Assembly: GCA_910578805.1 (NCBI GenBank)
Contig: CAJTRS010000028.1
Location: 1 to 26,470 of the forward strand
DNA length: 26,470 nucleotides
Direction of reading: 5' to 3'
From: an uncultured Muribaculaceae bacterium
Lineage (GTDB): Bacteria; Bacteroidota; Bacteroidia; Bacteroidales; Muribaculaceae
Part shown: positions 16,288 to 24,719 of the stretch, one piece after another
Position numbering within the stretch: the first letter of the stretch is position 1
Layout of the letters: each line of letters begins with the position of its first letter
Position numbers and translations under genes: made by a program
Notes under the pieces: generated by a model
What the model was told of the DNA's origin: nothing
Databases searched by the model: none
What the model saw: only the letters and a program-made list of their open reading frames with translations

Positions 16288-17354
16288 GATATATCGGAAA
16301 TAAAGAAAATATAATTGACTCCATTTATTCCATTCTGATAAAAAATGGCGTAGAAGGAGACAGCTTCTTTGATTTCTTTGCCGGAACCACCAGTGTGGGC
16401 AGATACTTCAAGCGCAAAGGCCACAGAATATTCTCCTCCGATGTGATGTACATGTCTTACTGCATGCAGCAGGCATATATACAGAATAATCTTATTCCGG
16501 ACTTCGCGGAATTACTGGACCATATAGGTAATCATACCGCCGAATCATCTCTCTTCAGCGATCCGATGGACAGAGTGCTCGGCTATCTGTCGGACCTCCC
16601 GCCGGTGAAAGGATTTATTTACAACAACTATACTCCCGAAGGCACAAAACATCTTCCGCAACCGCGCATGTACTTCAGCAGCGAAAACGGAGCGAAGATA
16701 GATGCCATACGCCTACAGATACAACTGTGGCACGACACCGGATTGATAAATGATCACGAGTACTTCATTCTCATAACATCTCTTATCGAATCGGTATCGT
16801 TTCATGCCAATGTTGCCGGAGTATATGCTGCATTCCATAAAAAGTGGGATCCCCGAGCCATAAAACCGCTAAGATTAAGGCGAATTGAATTTATCAACAA
16901 TGGCCTTGACAACAGCACTTACAATCAGGACAGCATGACACTGCTCGATAATGTGGCGACAGACATTCTGTATCTTGATCCGCCATACAACGGACGCCAG
17001 TATCTGCCAAATTATCATCTGCTTGAAACAATAGCCGCATATGACAATCCACCCATCAAAGGTGTGACCGGCCTGCGGCAGGACAACGCAAAAAAATCCG
17101 AGTTCTGCAATGCCCGAAAAGCCCTGACCAATATCGACAAAATAGCCTCTACTGCACAATACCGATATTTGATCATGAGTTATAACAGCGAGGGCATAAT
17201 GCCTCAGGAAGAGATAATGGAATGCCTGTCAGGATACGGGGAAGTGCGATTGGAACAATTTGACTATACACGCTTCAAAAGCAACAACAACGGCAAAGCC
17301 AAGAATATACGCACCGTATCGGAACAACTATATATATTAAAAAGGAATGAATGA
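16284..17354 (+). CDS. D12-class N6-adenine DNA methyltransferase, second of pair
   Basis: This 356-residue methyltransferase is related to but clearly different from the preceding one. The first motif is RYIGNKENII (2-11), the SAM-binding motif DFFAGTTSVG (30-39), and the catalytic DPPY 232-235 within LYLDPPYNGRQY. The long spacing between motif I and DPPY and the NGRQY extension fit the first half of M.FokI, as I recall it. Two adenine methyltransferases are what an asymmetric recognition site needs, one for each strand. The start overlaps the upstream stop, and the stop overlaps the downstream endonuclease start by eight bases. Confidence 0.9.
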   Translation: MRYIGNKENIIDSIYSILIKNGVEGDSFFDFFAGTTSVGRYFKRKGHRIFSSDVMYMSYCMQQAYIQNNLIPDFAELLDHIGNHTAESSLFSDPMDRVLGYLSDLPPVKGFIYNNYTPEGTKHLPQPRMYFSSENGAKIDAIRLQIQLWHDTGLINDHEYFILITSLIESVSFHANVAGVYAAFHKKWDPRAIKPLRLRRIEFINNGLDNSTYNQDSMTLLDNVATDILYLDPPYNGRQYLPNYHLLETIAAYDNPPIKGVTGLRQDNAKKSEFCNARKALTNIDKIASTAQYRYLIMSYNSEGIMPQEEIMECLSGYGEVRLEQFDYTRFKSNNNGKAKNIRTVSEQLYILKRNE

Positions 17355-18753
17355 CACCATCACAACCAAAAATCTTTGGATTCTGACTGAGGAACGACCG
17401 AAATCGGCTGTTCTGCAACAGATATTCGGTTACTTTGCAAAAGACCATAACTGTGGATTTTTTGGTGACTCCATACGCATAATCCCCATTCTTGATCAAA
17501 ACAAATGCTTTGATTTCACATATGAAGTAATAGGGTTCAAATGCGCAAGAATAAGCCATGTGTATATCAAGACTGTTTCAGGCACATCGAGTTTCACAGA
17601 CTTCCTGATATTTTATCAGGAAACCGCACCCACATTGACCGACATACCCATCTATGCCATCGAAGAGACAAAGACAGATGATAAGGAAAGCCGAAACACC
17701 GGAGTATATCAGCGTTGTTCCAAATTCATATTCATCGACCGCCGCTATCCCGGGTGCAAAAAAATAATGCTCTATGCCCTTCAGATCAGTCAGAAACAAA
17801 AACCCACGGGAACGTACATATTCGGTACACGGCTACTGGTGACATACGGAGTGGAAATACTCGGGAAACAGCTTGACCCTAATATATTCAAACCTTTCAA
17901 CTCAATCGAAGAACTTATCTCAGTCAAACGCAATATGCGCATGCCGCCTAAAGGCAATGTGCCTATACTTATACACCATTATGATGATAAAATAACCATC
18001 TCCGGGAGGCTATACAAATCGGGAGGACTAAGTCACGACCCCAACATTGGGGCACTGAGCATTATATCGGCTGTACTGCGCCGTCTGGGCTGGGACAAGC
18101 CGATAGTGATAACCCATCATGGGTTAGAACAGAAACATATCGGTAAAAAGAACAAATTCATACAGATAGCCAACACCATCGGCATTTCAATCGAGGGTCT
18201 GAAAGTTCCCGAAGCCATAATGGCCGACGAATATTGGCACTACGAAACATCCGGAGAAAAATTAGGCACCATATTCATACACATAGCCGTAGAGAACTTC
18301 ACCTCGGGATACTCCATATTTGAAAATCATGCCGGTTGCGAGAAAGGATACTTTCATTGTCCGGACGGCAGGAATATCCCATTGGCAAAATATTCCGATC
18401 GCGAAAAATATAAAACGGGCGACAAGACCCAGATAGTGTATATACCCGACTTGGTACTTATTGACACTTCAAACAAAGAAATCATCACTATCGAAGGCAA
18501 GAAGTACAGCAACATGAAAGCGGGCATTGAGGAACTTGACAATTACGATGCTTTCGATAACATGTATCTGAAAAAATACTATCCCGAATTTAAGATAGTG
18601 CGCACAGTTGTGCTATATGGAAGTTCGGCAGAATCTATCACGGAAACAAAAGTAGGCTTCCTGCTTAACAGCCAAGGCCGCTTGGTGCTCGGCACAAATG
18701 CACCTCAGTTATTCCGCACCGCCATCGAAAATCTAATGAATACTGGAACATAA
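17347..18753 (+). CDS. putative type II restriction endonuclease with two PD-(D/E)xK-like motifs
   Basis: The 468-residue product is not one I can place in a named family. Position tells its probable job: it overlaps two adenine methyltransferase genes by eight bases and closes the operon. Two nuclease-like motifs are visible. The first is D85 in SFTDFLIFY with E107-T-K109 in YAIEETKTDD. The second is textbook-like: P367-D368 in IPDLVLID and E383-G-K385 in ITIEGKK. Each metal-binding D is followed by a hydrophobic strand and an ExK, as in PD-(D/E)xK enzymes. The middle section (about 190-350) may hold the DNA-recognition part. No membrane segment or signal peptide is seen. Endonuclease role is inferred; confidence in the coding region is high. 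Confidence 0.82.
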   Translation: MNDTITTKNLWILTEERPKSAVLQQIFGYFAKDHNCGFFGDSIRIIPILDQNKCFDFTYEVIGFKCARISHVYIKTVSGTSSFTDFLIFYQETAPTLTDIPIYAIEETKTDDKESRNTGVYQRCSKFIFIDRRYPGCKKIMLYALQISQKQKPTGTYIFGTRLLVTYGVEILGKQLDPNIFKPFNSIEELISVKRNMRMPPKGNVPILIHHYDDKITISGRLYKSGGLSHDPNIGALSIISAVLRRLGWDKPIVITHHGLEQKHIGKKNKFIQIANTIGISIEGLKVPEAIMADEYWHYETSGEKLGTIFIHIAVENFTSGYSIFENHAGCEKGYFHCPDGRNIPLAKYSDREKYKTGDKTQIVYIPDLVLIDTSNKEIITIEGKKYSNMKAGIEELDNYDAFDNMYLKKYYPEFKIVRTVVLYGSSAESITETKVGFLLNSQGRLVLGTNAPQLFRTAIENLMNTGT

Positions 18754-18781
18754 CCATAGCAATCCAACTTTTCGACAAAAT

Positions 18782-18813
18782 GCAGCCCTTGAATTATCTA
18801 ATTCAAGGGCTGC
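18782..18813. terminator. bidirectional hairpin between endonuclease gene and rprY
   Basis: GCAGCCCTTGAATTA (18782-18796) and TAATTCAAGGGCTGC (18799-18813) are perfect 15-base inverted repeats separated by TC. The site lies between two convergent genes and could end transcription from both. The minus-strand side is followed by ATTTTG, the plus-strand side has no T-run. Confidence 0.75.
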
Positions 18814-18845
18814 CGTAATCATATGATATAATCCTCACAGGGAGG

Positions 18846-19556
18846 TTACTTGCCGTTGTTGTCGTTTTCGGGGGCGATGAGTTTGTAACCCTTTCCGTGT
18901 ATGTTTATGATCTCGATGGAGGGGTCCTCACGCAGATGCTTGCGGAGTTTGGTGATATAGACGTCCATGCTTCGTGCATTGAAGTAATTGTCATCGATCC
19001 ATATGGTCTTCAAGGCAAAGTTTCGTTCGAGAATCTCATTGACATGAGCACACAGCAGGCTCAACAGTTCGGATTCCTTGGTGGTAAGCTTAGTCACCTT
19101 GTCATCGACCATAAGAACCTGTTTCTGTGTGTCGAAAGTGAATTTACCTATGCGATACATAGTGATTTCTTTACCTTTCTTTCCCTTTACGCGACGTAAT
19201 ATCGCTTCAATTCTGAACACAAGCTCCTCCATCGAGAAGGGTTTGGTGATATAGTCATCGGCCCCGATCTTGAAGCCTTCGAGTATATCTTCCTTTATAG
19301 ATTTGGCCGTCAAGAATATGATGGGCACCTCCGAATTCACGGTGCGAATTTCTTGAGCAAGAGCAAATCCGTCTTTCTTAGGCATCATAACATCAAGCAC
19401 ACACAGATCGTATTTGCCTTTTAGGAATGCCTTATACCCACTTTCACCGTCGGCGAAGAGATCGGCATTGAAGCCTTTGGCCTGGAGATATTCCCGGAGC
19501 AACATACCGAGATTCTCGTCATCTTCGCATAATAAGATACGCAAACGTTCTTCCAT
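18846..19556 (-). CDS. rprY: OmpR-family response regulator RprY
   Basis: This is a 236-residue two-component response regulator. The receiver domain has the acidic pair E11-D12-D13, the phospho-acceptor D55 (VLDVMMPKKDG), T83 and K105 (TKPF). The C-terminal winged-helix DNA-binding domain spans about 130-230, with the typical LTTKESELLSLLC and RSMDVYITKLRKHL. The sequence matches the Bacteroides RprY type. The start ATG at 19556 is 12 bases after the rprX stop, so kinase and regulator are co-transcribed. Targets are not deducible; the system in Bacteroides was first found by its effect on tetracycline responses when overexpressed in E. coli. Confidence 0.93.
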   Translation of the reverse strand: MEERLRILLCEDDENLGMLLREYLQAKGFNADLFADGESGYKAFLKGKYDLCVLDVMMPKKDGFALAQEIRTVNSEVPIIFLTAKSIKEDILEGFKIGADDYITKPFSMEELVFRIEAILRRVKGKKGKEITMYRIGKFTFDTQKQVLMVDDKVTKLTTKESELLSLLCAHVNEILERNFALKTIWIDDNYFNARSMDVYITKLRKHLREDPSIEIINIHGKGYKLIAPENDNNGK

Positions 19557-19568
19557 AATCGTTCTTTT

Positions 19569-21086
19569 TTAGTTTTTTATTAGTGGTAATATTACTATAA
19601 ATTTCGTTCCTTTGCCAAGTTCACTTTCCACGGATATAGTGCCCTGGAGTTCTCTGACAATCTTCTGCACATAGGCCAAACCGAGACCGAAGCCTTTCAC
19701 ATCATGCCGGTTGCCGGTCGATACCCTGTAGAACCGGTCAAATATCTTTTTTATGTCGTCCTTGCGGATTCCGATACCATTGTCCGACACGGTGATCTCA
19801 AGTCGGTCTCCGTCAATATCCCGGGTGGAGACATTGAGCAGCAACGGCTCATCTTCACGCCTGTACTTAACCGCATTGTCAAGCAGATTAAATATCACAT
19901 TGGTGAAGTGCATCTCGTCAACCTCCACAAGAGAGTTTTCCGCATCAAGATTGCTCGTGATCGAGCCTCCGTATTTCTCCACTTTCAGTTTGAAAGTATG
20001 GACTATATTGGCTATTACCGGGTTGGCTTCTATCTCGTGTAGGTTAAGTGTAGTCTTCTGACGCTCGAACATGGACATCTGCAACACCTTCTCCACCTGA
20101 AAGCGCAAACGCTTGGTCTCGTCGTTGATCACGGTCGATATATGCTCGAGCATTTTGGGCGATTTTCTCACTGAGTTATCGTTAAGCATCTGAGCTGCAA
20201 GCGATATGGTGGATATCGGTGTCTTAAACTCATGCGTCATGTTGTTGATAAAGTCATTTTTCATTTCCGTGAGTTTCTTCTGACGGAACGCAACGATGAT
20301 CGTATAGAGGAACACCACAAGCAGTATAAGCGTGAATACAAATGACGGGAACAGGAATTTAATCGAATGATATATATAATCCCTCTTGTCGGGAAAATAC
20401 ACTTTAAGATAATTCATGCGGTTCTGCGCATCGTTTGGAAACAGGGTCTGAACGAATATGCTGTTGTCTGATCCGGAATCGCTGTTGAATCCGGCAGTCT
20501 TATATACTATAGCACCCATTCGGCTTACTACCGCAAATTCAAACGGAAGGTCAAGACCGTTGTTGGCAAACTCGGTGTGCAGAAACGTGCTTACCGTCGA
20601 AGAATCGGCGCGCACTTCTATGGGCCTGTTGTTTGACTGGCTTATGATCTTCACTATAACCTCGTTCATAAGCCCGCGCTGATACAGATATTGTTCCCTT
20701 ATCAGCTCCTGCATGGAGGTATTCTTTTCAATAGCTGGAGCCGCGGGCTTCATGGATTCAGCAGGAGCTATATTGTTAAGCGTAAGGTCTCCATGCATTC
20801 CGCTATTGGTGGTAAAAGAGTATTTGACACCGCCCAAGTCTCCGGAAGATGAATAAGTAGGCAATACGGACGACCGTATCTGGGCCACATCTTCCTCAAG
20901 GAAATGACGGGTCTCGGCCTGCTCCAGTTCGGAAGACACAGCATACAGACTCCGGCGCACACTTTCGGCAAACTGCTCGTTACGTATGGTGACGATATTC
21001 TTCACATACATAATCTGAATATATAGCAGTCCGGCAAAGGTAACAGCCATTATCACAGTCAGCAGCCAAATAGTTGATTTCTTCAT
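19569..21086 (-). CDS. rprX: sensor histidine kinase RprX
   Basis: This 505-residue membrane histidine kinase has two transmembrane segments (about 8-28 and 245-267) enclosing a periplasmic sensor of some 215 residues. The phospho-acceptor is H285 in MTHEFKTP, directly after a short juxtamembrane helix with no HAMP domain that I can see. The ATPase domain has the N box (LLDNAVKY), the G1 box (DNGIGI), the F segment (IFDRFYR) and the G2 box (GFGLGL). It phosphorylates RprY. The ATG at 21086 opens a signal-anchor segment. A 214-base gap upstream contains a promoter and inverted repeats. Confidence 0.93.
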   Translation of the reverse strand: MKKSTIWLLTVIMAVTFAGLLYIQIMYVKNIVTIRNEQFAESVRRSLYAVSSELEQAETRHFLEEDVAQIRSSVLPTYSSSGDLGGVKYSFTTNSGMHGDLTLNNIAPAESMKPAAPAIEKNTSMQELIREQYLYQRGLMNEVIVKIISQSNNRPIEVRADSSTVSTFLHTEFANNGLDLPFEFAVVSRMGAIVYKTAGFNSDSGSDNSIFVQTLFPNDAQNRMNYLKVYFPDKRDYIYHSIKFLFPSFVFTLILLVVFLYTIIVAFRQKKLTEMKNDFINNMTHEFKTPISTISLAAQMLNDNSVRKSPKMLEHISTVINDETKRLRFQVEKVLQMSMFERQKTTLNLHEIEANPVIANIVHTFKLKVEKYGGSITSNLDAENSLVEVDEMHFTNVIFNLLDNAVKYRREDEPLLLNVSTRDIDGDRLEITVSDNGIGIRKDDIKKIFDRFYRVSTGNRHDVKGFGLGLAYVQKIVRELQGTISVESELGKGTKFIVILPLIKN

Positions 21087-21167
21087 ATCCTGGGAATCTC
21101 CACGGGTGAGACTACATTATCATTAATTAATCTTTATTATGTTAACACTTAAAACGAGGCTTTTGTT

Positions 21168-21243
21168 GTGAAATTTCAAAAACCGGCCGGATTTCACATT
21201 AACACTTCGCGTCAAAATTAACATATAAATGTGAATTCCGCAA
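21168..21243 (-). promoter_or_regulatory. rprX promoter with inverted repeats (possible operator)
   Basis: On the minus strand TTG (21243-21241), 20 bases, then TAATTTTG (21220-21213) fits the Bacteroidetes promoter pattern, predicting a start near 21206. Around it lie GTGAAAT (21168-21174), ATTTCACATT (21191-21200) and AATGTGAATT (21228-21237); the last sits between the promoter boxes and is the inverse of the middle one apart from its two final bases. TTAACACTT occurs twice (21142-21150, 21199-21207). These are candidate sites for autoregulation. The 21087-21300 gap holds no gene that I can see. Confidence 0.5.
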
Positions 21244-21300
21244 GTTTTTACCCACAGAAAAAGACACGCCACAAATATTTATTTATAGCTCGTTCGAATG

Positions 21301-22689
21301 CTACTCTTGTTTTTCGGCAGCAGCGACCTCGGATCGTGACGGCAGATACCTATGCAGGCACAGAAATCCGATAAGTCCCGACAATACAGAGCCGACCACA
21401 ATACCTATCTTGGAATGATTGAGCAGATACAGACTTTCGGAGCCACCCTGCGCAAACGATAGATTGGCTATAAAAAGCGACACGGTGAAACCAATACCCC
21501 CAAGTACGGCTATCGAAGCCATCATCTTCCAGTTGCTCATTTCCGGCATTGGAGCCAGACGGCACTTTACCGTAAGCCATGAGAACGCAAATATGCCTAT
21601 GAATTTTCCGAGAACCAAACCGCATATAATGGCAAGACTCACCCCTTCCACCACTGTAGCCGGATCGATATCCAGCAGAAATATACCGGCGTTGGCAAAC
21701 GCAAACAGCGGCACGATGAAGTTATTGACTATCGGGTGGAGCGAATCCTCGAGATCCTGCAAAGGCGATATCACTTTATCAGAAGCCGATTCTATCTCCT
21801 TAAGCCAGTTCATCTGGCTCTTATCGAGAATGGAGCGTCGTGTAAGGCTTTCATCATCGTCCTGATTGAAGTGCGATATGGCGCAGCGTATGGATTTGAT
21901 ATACTTCTTAGGAGCAAATACAGGAGTGGCAGGCACACAGAAAGCCACAAGCACACCGGCAATCGTGGGGTGGACACCGGAGTTCAGAAACAGAAACCAC
22001 ACCACACCGCCGAGACCGAGATAAAATATCTTGCTCTTTATGTGCAGCCACGATCCGAGAAGCAACATTCCGAGAATCAAGACCGCGCCCAAAAGCATCA
22101 TCACATCGATATGTCCACTATAGAACACAGCTATCACCACTATGCCGCCTATGTCATCGACCACGGCAAGAGTGGTAAGAAAAATCTTAAGCGACACCGG
22201 CACTCTGGAGCCGAGCATGGCCAGCACACCGAGCGAAAAAGCAATATCGGTAGCCATGGGGATAGCAGCACCATTCATATAACCGGTTCCGCGACTCATG
22301 GCGATGAATATCACCACGGGAACTATCATTCCTCCAATAGCGCCCATAATCGGCAGCAAGGCTTGACGGAACGATGACAACTCGCCCACGAGCACCTCTC
22401 GTTTTATCTCAAGTCCTATGGAAAAGAAAAATATAGCCATAAGAGCATCATTGATAAACTCAAGCATGGTCATTGGGTGCCCTCCATGGCTGAATATATT
22501 GAAATCACCGATCTGAAGTCTGACTGTCTGATTCCAGAAATCGAAGTAATATCCGTTGATAGCCGGAATATTGGCCACGATAAGAGCTATCACAGTAGCT
22601 GCGATCAGTATGTTTCCACCATTGCTATGACGCCGCAAAGCCTGGCGCGCCGCGTAGAAAGGGGCATTGGGTGCTTGTATCTCATTCAT
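21301..22689 (-). CDS. nhaA: Na+/H+ antiporter NhaA
   Basis: NhaA is the inner-membrane antiporter that exports sodium in exchange for protons. Family markers are FFFSIGLEIKREVLVGELS near the N-terminus, IPMATDIAFSLGVLAMLG, and the ion-binding aspartate pair in VVDDIGGIVVIAVFYS. The product is 462 residues from the ATG at 22689, against 388 in E. coli. The extra length sits mainly in a charged cytoplasmic loop of about 70 residues between the middle and C-terminal helices (from APKKYIKSIRCA to DLEDSLHP). An upstream ATG at 22722 touches the lepA 3' hairpin, so I prefer the ATG at 22689. No promoter match was found in the short gap after lepA. Confidence 0.93.
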   Translation of the reverse strand: MNEIQAPNAPFYAARQALRRHSNGGNILIAATVIALIVANIPAINGYYFDFWNQTVRLQIGDFNIFSHGGHPMTMLEFINDALMAIFFFSIGLEIKREVLVGELSSFRQALLPIMGAIGGMIVPVVIFIAMSRGTGYMNGAAIPMATDIAFSLGVLAMLGSRVPVSLKIFLTTLAVVDDIGGIVVIAVFYSGHIDVMMLLGAVLILGMLLLGSWLHIKSKIFYLGLGGVVWFLFLNSGVHPTIAGVLVAFCVPATPVFAPKKYIKSIRCAISHFNQDDDESLTRRSILDKSQMNWLKEIESASDKVISPLQDLEDSLHPIVNNFIVPLFAFANAGIFLLDIDPATVVEGVSLAIICGLVLGKFIGIFAFSWLTVKCRLAPMPEMSNWKMMASIAVLGGIGFTVSLFIANLSFAQGGSESLYLLNHSKIGIVVGSVLSGLIGFLCLHRYLPSRSEVAAAEKQE

Positions 22690-22723
22690 TGTACTTACGT
22701 ATTTTATATGCATATTTAACATT

Positions 22724-22752
22724 TCGGCTTCCGGATTTGTTCCAGAAGCCGA
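22724..22752 (-). terminator. hairpin between lepA and nhaA
   Basis: TCGGCTTC (22724-22731) and GAAGCCGA (22745-22752) form a perfect eight-base-pair stem with a 13-base loop, 32 bases after the lepA stop in the reading direction. No T-run follows, so termination may be partial and nhaA may be partly co-transcribed with lepA. Confidence 0.5.
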
Positions 22753-22784
22753 CTATCTGTAATCATCACGATAACTGTCTGGTT

Positions 22785-24572
22785 TCAATCAAGTTTCAGC
22801 ACTGCAAGGAAAGCTTTCTGCGGCACTTCCACCGAACCGATCTGTTTCATGCGCTTCTTGCCCTTTTTCTGCTTTTCGAGCAGTTTGCGCTTACGCGATA
22901 TGTCACCGCCGTAACACTTGGCCGTAACATCCTTGCGCACAGCCTTGATAGTCTCGCGGGCTATGATCTTGGCACCTATTGCAGCCTGAATAGCTATATC
23001 AAACTGCTGGCGCGGTATCAGCTCCTTGAGTTTCTCACACATACGGCGTCCGAATGTCACTGAATTATCCACATGCGTCAGAGTACTCAGAGCATCTACA
23101 CTCTCACCGTTGAGCAAAATATCGAGTTTCACGAGCTTCGACTCACGAAAATCATGGATATGATAGTCAAACGAAGCGTAACCTTTGGATATGCTCTTGA
23201 GCTTATCATAGAAATCTATCACGATCTCACCCAAAGGCATGTCAAATATCAACTCCATACGGTTACCCGATATATATTCCTGCTTAACAAGCTCTCCGCG
23301 CTTTCCAAGACATAGCGTCATGATCGGACCGATGTAGTCGGCCGCCGTAATAACCGACGCGCGTATATAAGGTTCCTCTATGCGGTCAATAAGGGTGGCA
23401 TCGGGAAGCCCCGACGGGTTATGCACCTCGGTCATCTCGCCACGCTTATCATACACACGATAGGACACATTGGGCACCGTTGTGATAACGTCCATATCAA
23501 ACTCACGCCCCAGACGCTCCTGCACGATCTCCATGTGGAGCAATCCGAGGAACCCGCACCTGAAACCAAATCCGAGTGCCATAGATGACTCCGGCTGGAA
23601 TGTCAGCGAGGCATCATTGAGCTGCAACTTTTCAAGCGAGGCGCGGAGATTCTCGAAATCCTCAGTCTCTATGGGATAGACTCCCGCAAAAACCATGGGC
23701 TTCACCTCTTCAAATCCGTCTATGGCCTTGTCACACGGACACCCCACATGCGTTATAGTATCGCCCACCTTCACCTCTCGAGAGGTCTTTATACCTGATA
23801 TGATGTAACCCACATTTCCGGCCGAAAGCTCCTGACGTGGCGACATATCTAGTTTCAACACACCGATCTCGTCGGCATGATATTCTTTGCCGGTAGAAAC
23901 GAATTTCACAAAATCGTTCTTACGGATTGTGCCGTTGACTATTTTGAAATAGGCTATGATGCCGCGAAACGGATTGAACACCGAATCAAATATCAGAGCC
24001 TGCAACGGAGCCTGCGGATCGCCTACCGGCGCCGGAATACGCTCCACTATGGCACGCAATATATCGGGCACCCCCACTCCGGTCTTGCCGCTTGCCCTGA
24101 TTATTGACTCGCGGTCACAGCCGAGCAGATCCACGATCTGGTCTTCCACCTCCTCAGGCTTGGCGCTGTCAAGGTCCACCTTGTTTATTACGGGGATTAT
24201 CTCAAGGTCATTGTCTATGGCCATATACAGATTGGATATGGTCTGTGCCTGAATACCCTGCGAGGCATCGACAATGAGCAGCGCCCCCTCGCATGCAGCG
24301 ATGGAACGTGACACCTCATAAGAAAAGTCCACATGACCGGGAGTATCTATCAGATTAAGCACATAATGCTCTCCATCAAGATCATAATCCATCTGTATGG
24401 CATGGCTCTTTATGGTTATGCCGCGTTCGCGCTCAAGGTCCATATCGTCAAGCACCTGGGCTTGAAGGTTTTTGCCTCCTACAGTGTCGGTATATTCCAG
24501 AAGCCTGTCGGCAAGTGTGCTTTTGCCATGATCTATATGGGCTATTATGCAGAAATTTCTTATATTTTTCAT
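22785..24572 (-). CDS. lepA: elongation factor 4 (LepA), translational GTPase
   Basis: LepA/EF4 is a ribosome-associated GTPase linked to translation and 30S maturation. The 595-residue length is standard. GTP-binding motifs are AHIDHGKST (11-19), the switch II motif DTPGH (76-80) and NKVDLD near residue 130. The C-terminal LepA-specific domain has the family blocks KELIPRQQFDIAIQAAIG and ETIKAVRKDVTAKCYGGDISRKRKLLEKQK. The ATG at 24572 is the obvious start, directly before the GTPase core. A good promoter lies upstream. NhaA follows 95 bases after the stop. Confidence 0.97.
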   Translation of the reverse strand: MKNIRNFCIIAHIDHGKSTLADRLLEYTDTVGGKNLQAQVLDDMDLERERGITIKSHAIQMDYDLDGEHYVLNLIDTPGHVDFSYEVSRSIAACEGALLIVDASQGIQAQTISNLYMAIDNDLEIIPVINKVDLDSAKPEEVEDQIVDLLGCDRESIIRASGKTGVGVPDILRAIVERIPAPVGDPQAPLQALIFDSVFNPFRGIIAYFKIVNGTIRKNDFVKFVSTGKEYHADEIGVLKLDMSPRQELSAGNVGYIISGIKTSREVKVGDTITHVGCPCDKAIDGFEEVKPMVFAGVYPIETEDFENLRASLEKLQLNDASLTFQPESSMALGFGFRCGFLGLLHMEIVQERLGREFDMDVITTVPNVSYRVYDKRGEMTEVHNPSGLPDATLIDRIEEPYIRASVITAADYIGPIMTLCLGKRGELVKQEYISGNRMELIFDMPLGEIVIDFYDKLKSISKGYASFDYHIHDFRESKLVKLDILLNGESVDALSTLTHVDNSVTFGRRMCEKLKELIPRQQFDIAIQAAIGAKIIARETIKAVRKDVTAKCYGGDISRKRKLLEKQKKGKKRMKQIGSVEVPQKAFLAVLKLD

Positions 24573-24605
24573 CGATCGGGTAATTACTGAATGGCTTTGA
24601 GGTTA

Positions 24606-24637
24606 CAAAATTACTCAAAAAATCGGCAATTATCAAA
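24606..24637 (-). promoter_or_regulatory. predicted lepA promoter
   Basis: On the minus strand TTTG (24637-24634), 20 bases, then TAATTTTG (24613-24606) is a strong match to the Bacteroidetes promoter pattern. The expected start is near 24599, about 27 bases before the ATG. The TTTG is part of the T-rich tail of the terminator just upstream. Confidence 0.72.
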
Positions 24638-24677
24638 AATCGAAAGGTCGCCTCAGCATCAGTTGCGGCGACCTTTC
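24635..24677 (-). terminator. Rho-independent terminator of the leucine-rich-repeat gene
   Basis: GAAAGGTCGCC (24642-24652) pairs with GGCGACCTTTC (24667-24677), an eleven-base-pair stem with a 14-base loop. In the minus direction it is followed by GATTTTTG, a short T-tract. It lies 43 bases after the stop of the gene ending at 24720. Confidence 0.78.
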
Positions 24678-24719
24678 TTTCAAATTATGTATTTTCGGCT
24701 TGAAATTGAATTGCTGTTT

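Noticed and set aside
15403..18753. A phage-defence system other than restriction-modification (for example BREX or DISARM)
   Set aside because: Only two methyltransferases and one nuclease candidate are present; no helicase, ATPase, phosphatase or protease gene of those systems is seen.
21736..22377. A 213-codon plus-strand frame opposite nhaA
   Set aside because: His/Ser/Arg-rich with no recognisable motif; the opposite strand encodes NhaA with its ion-binding aspartates.
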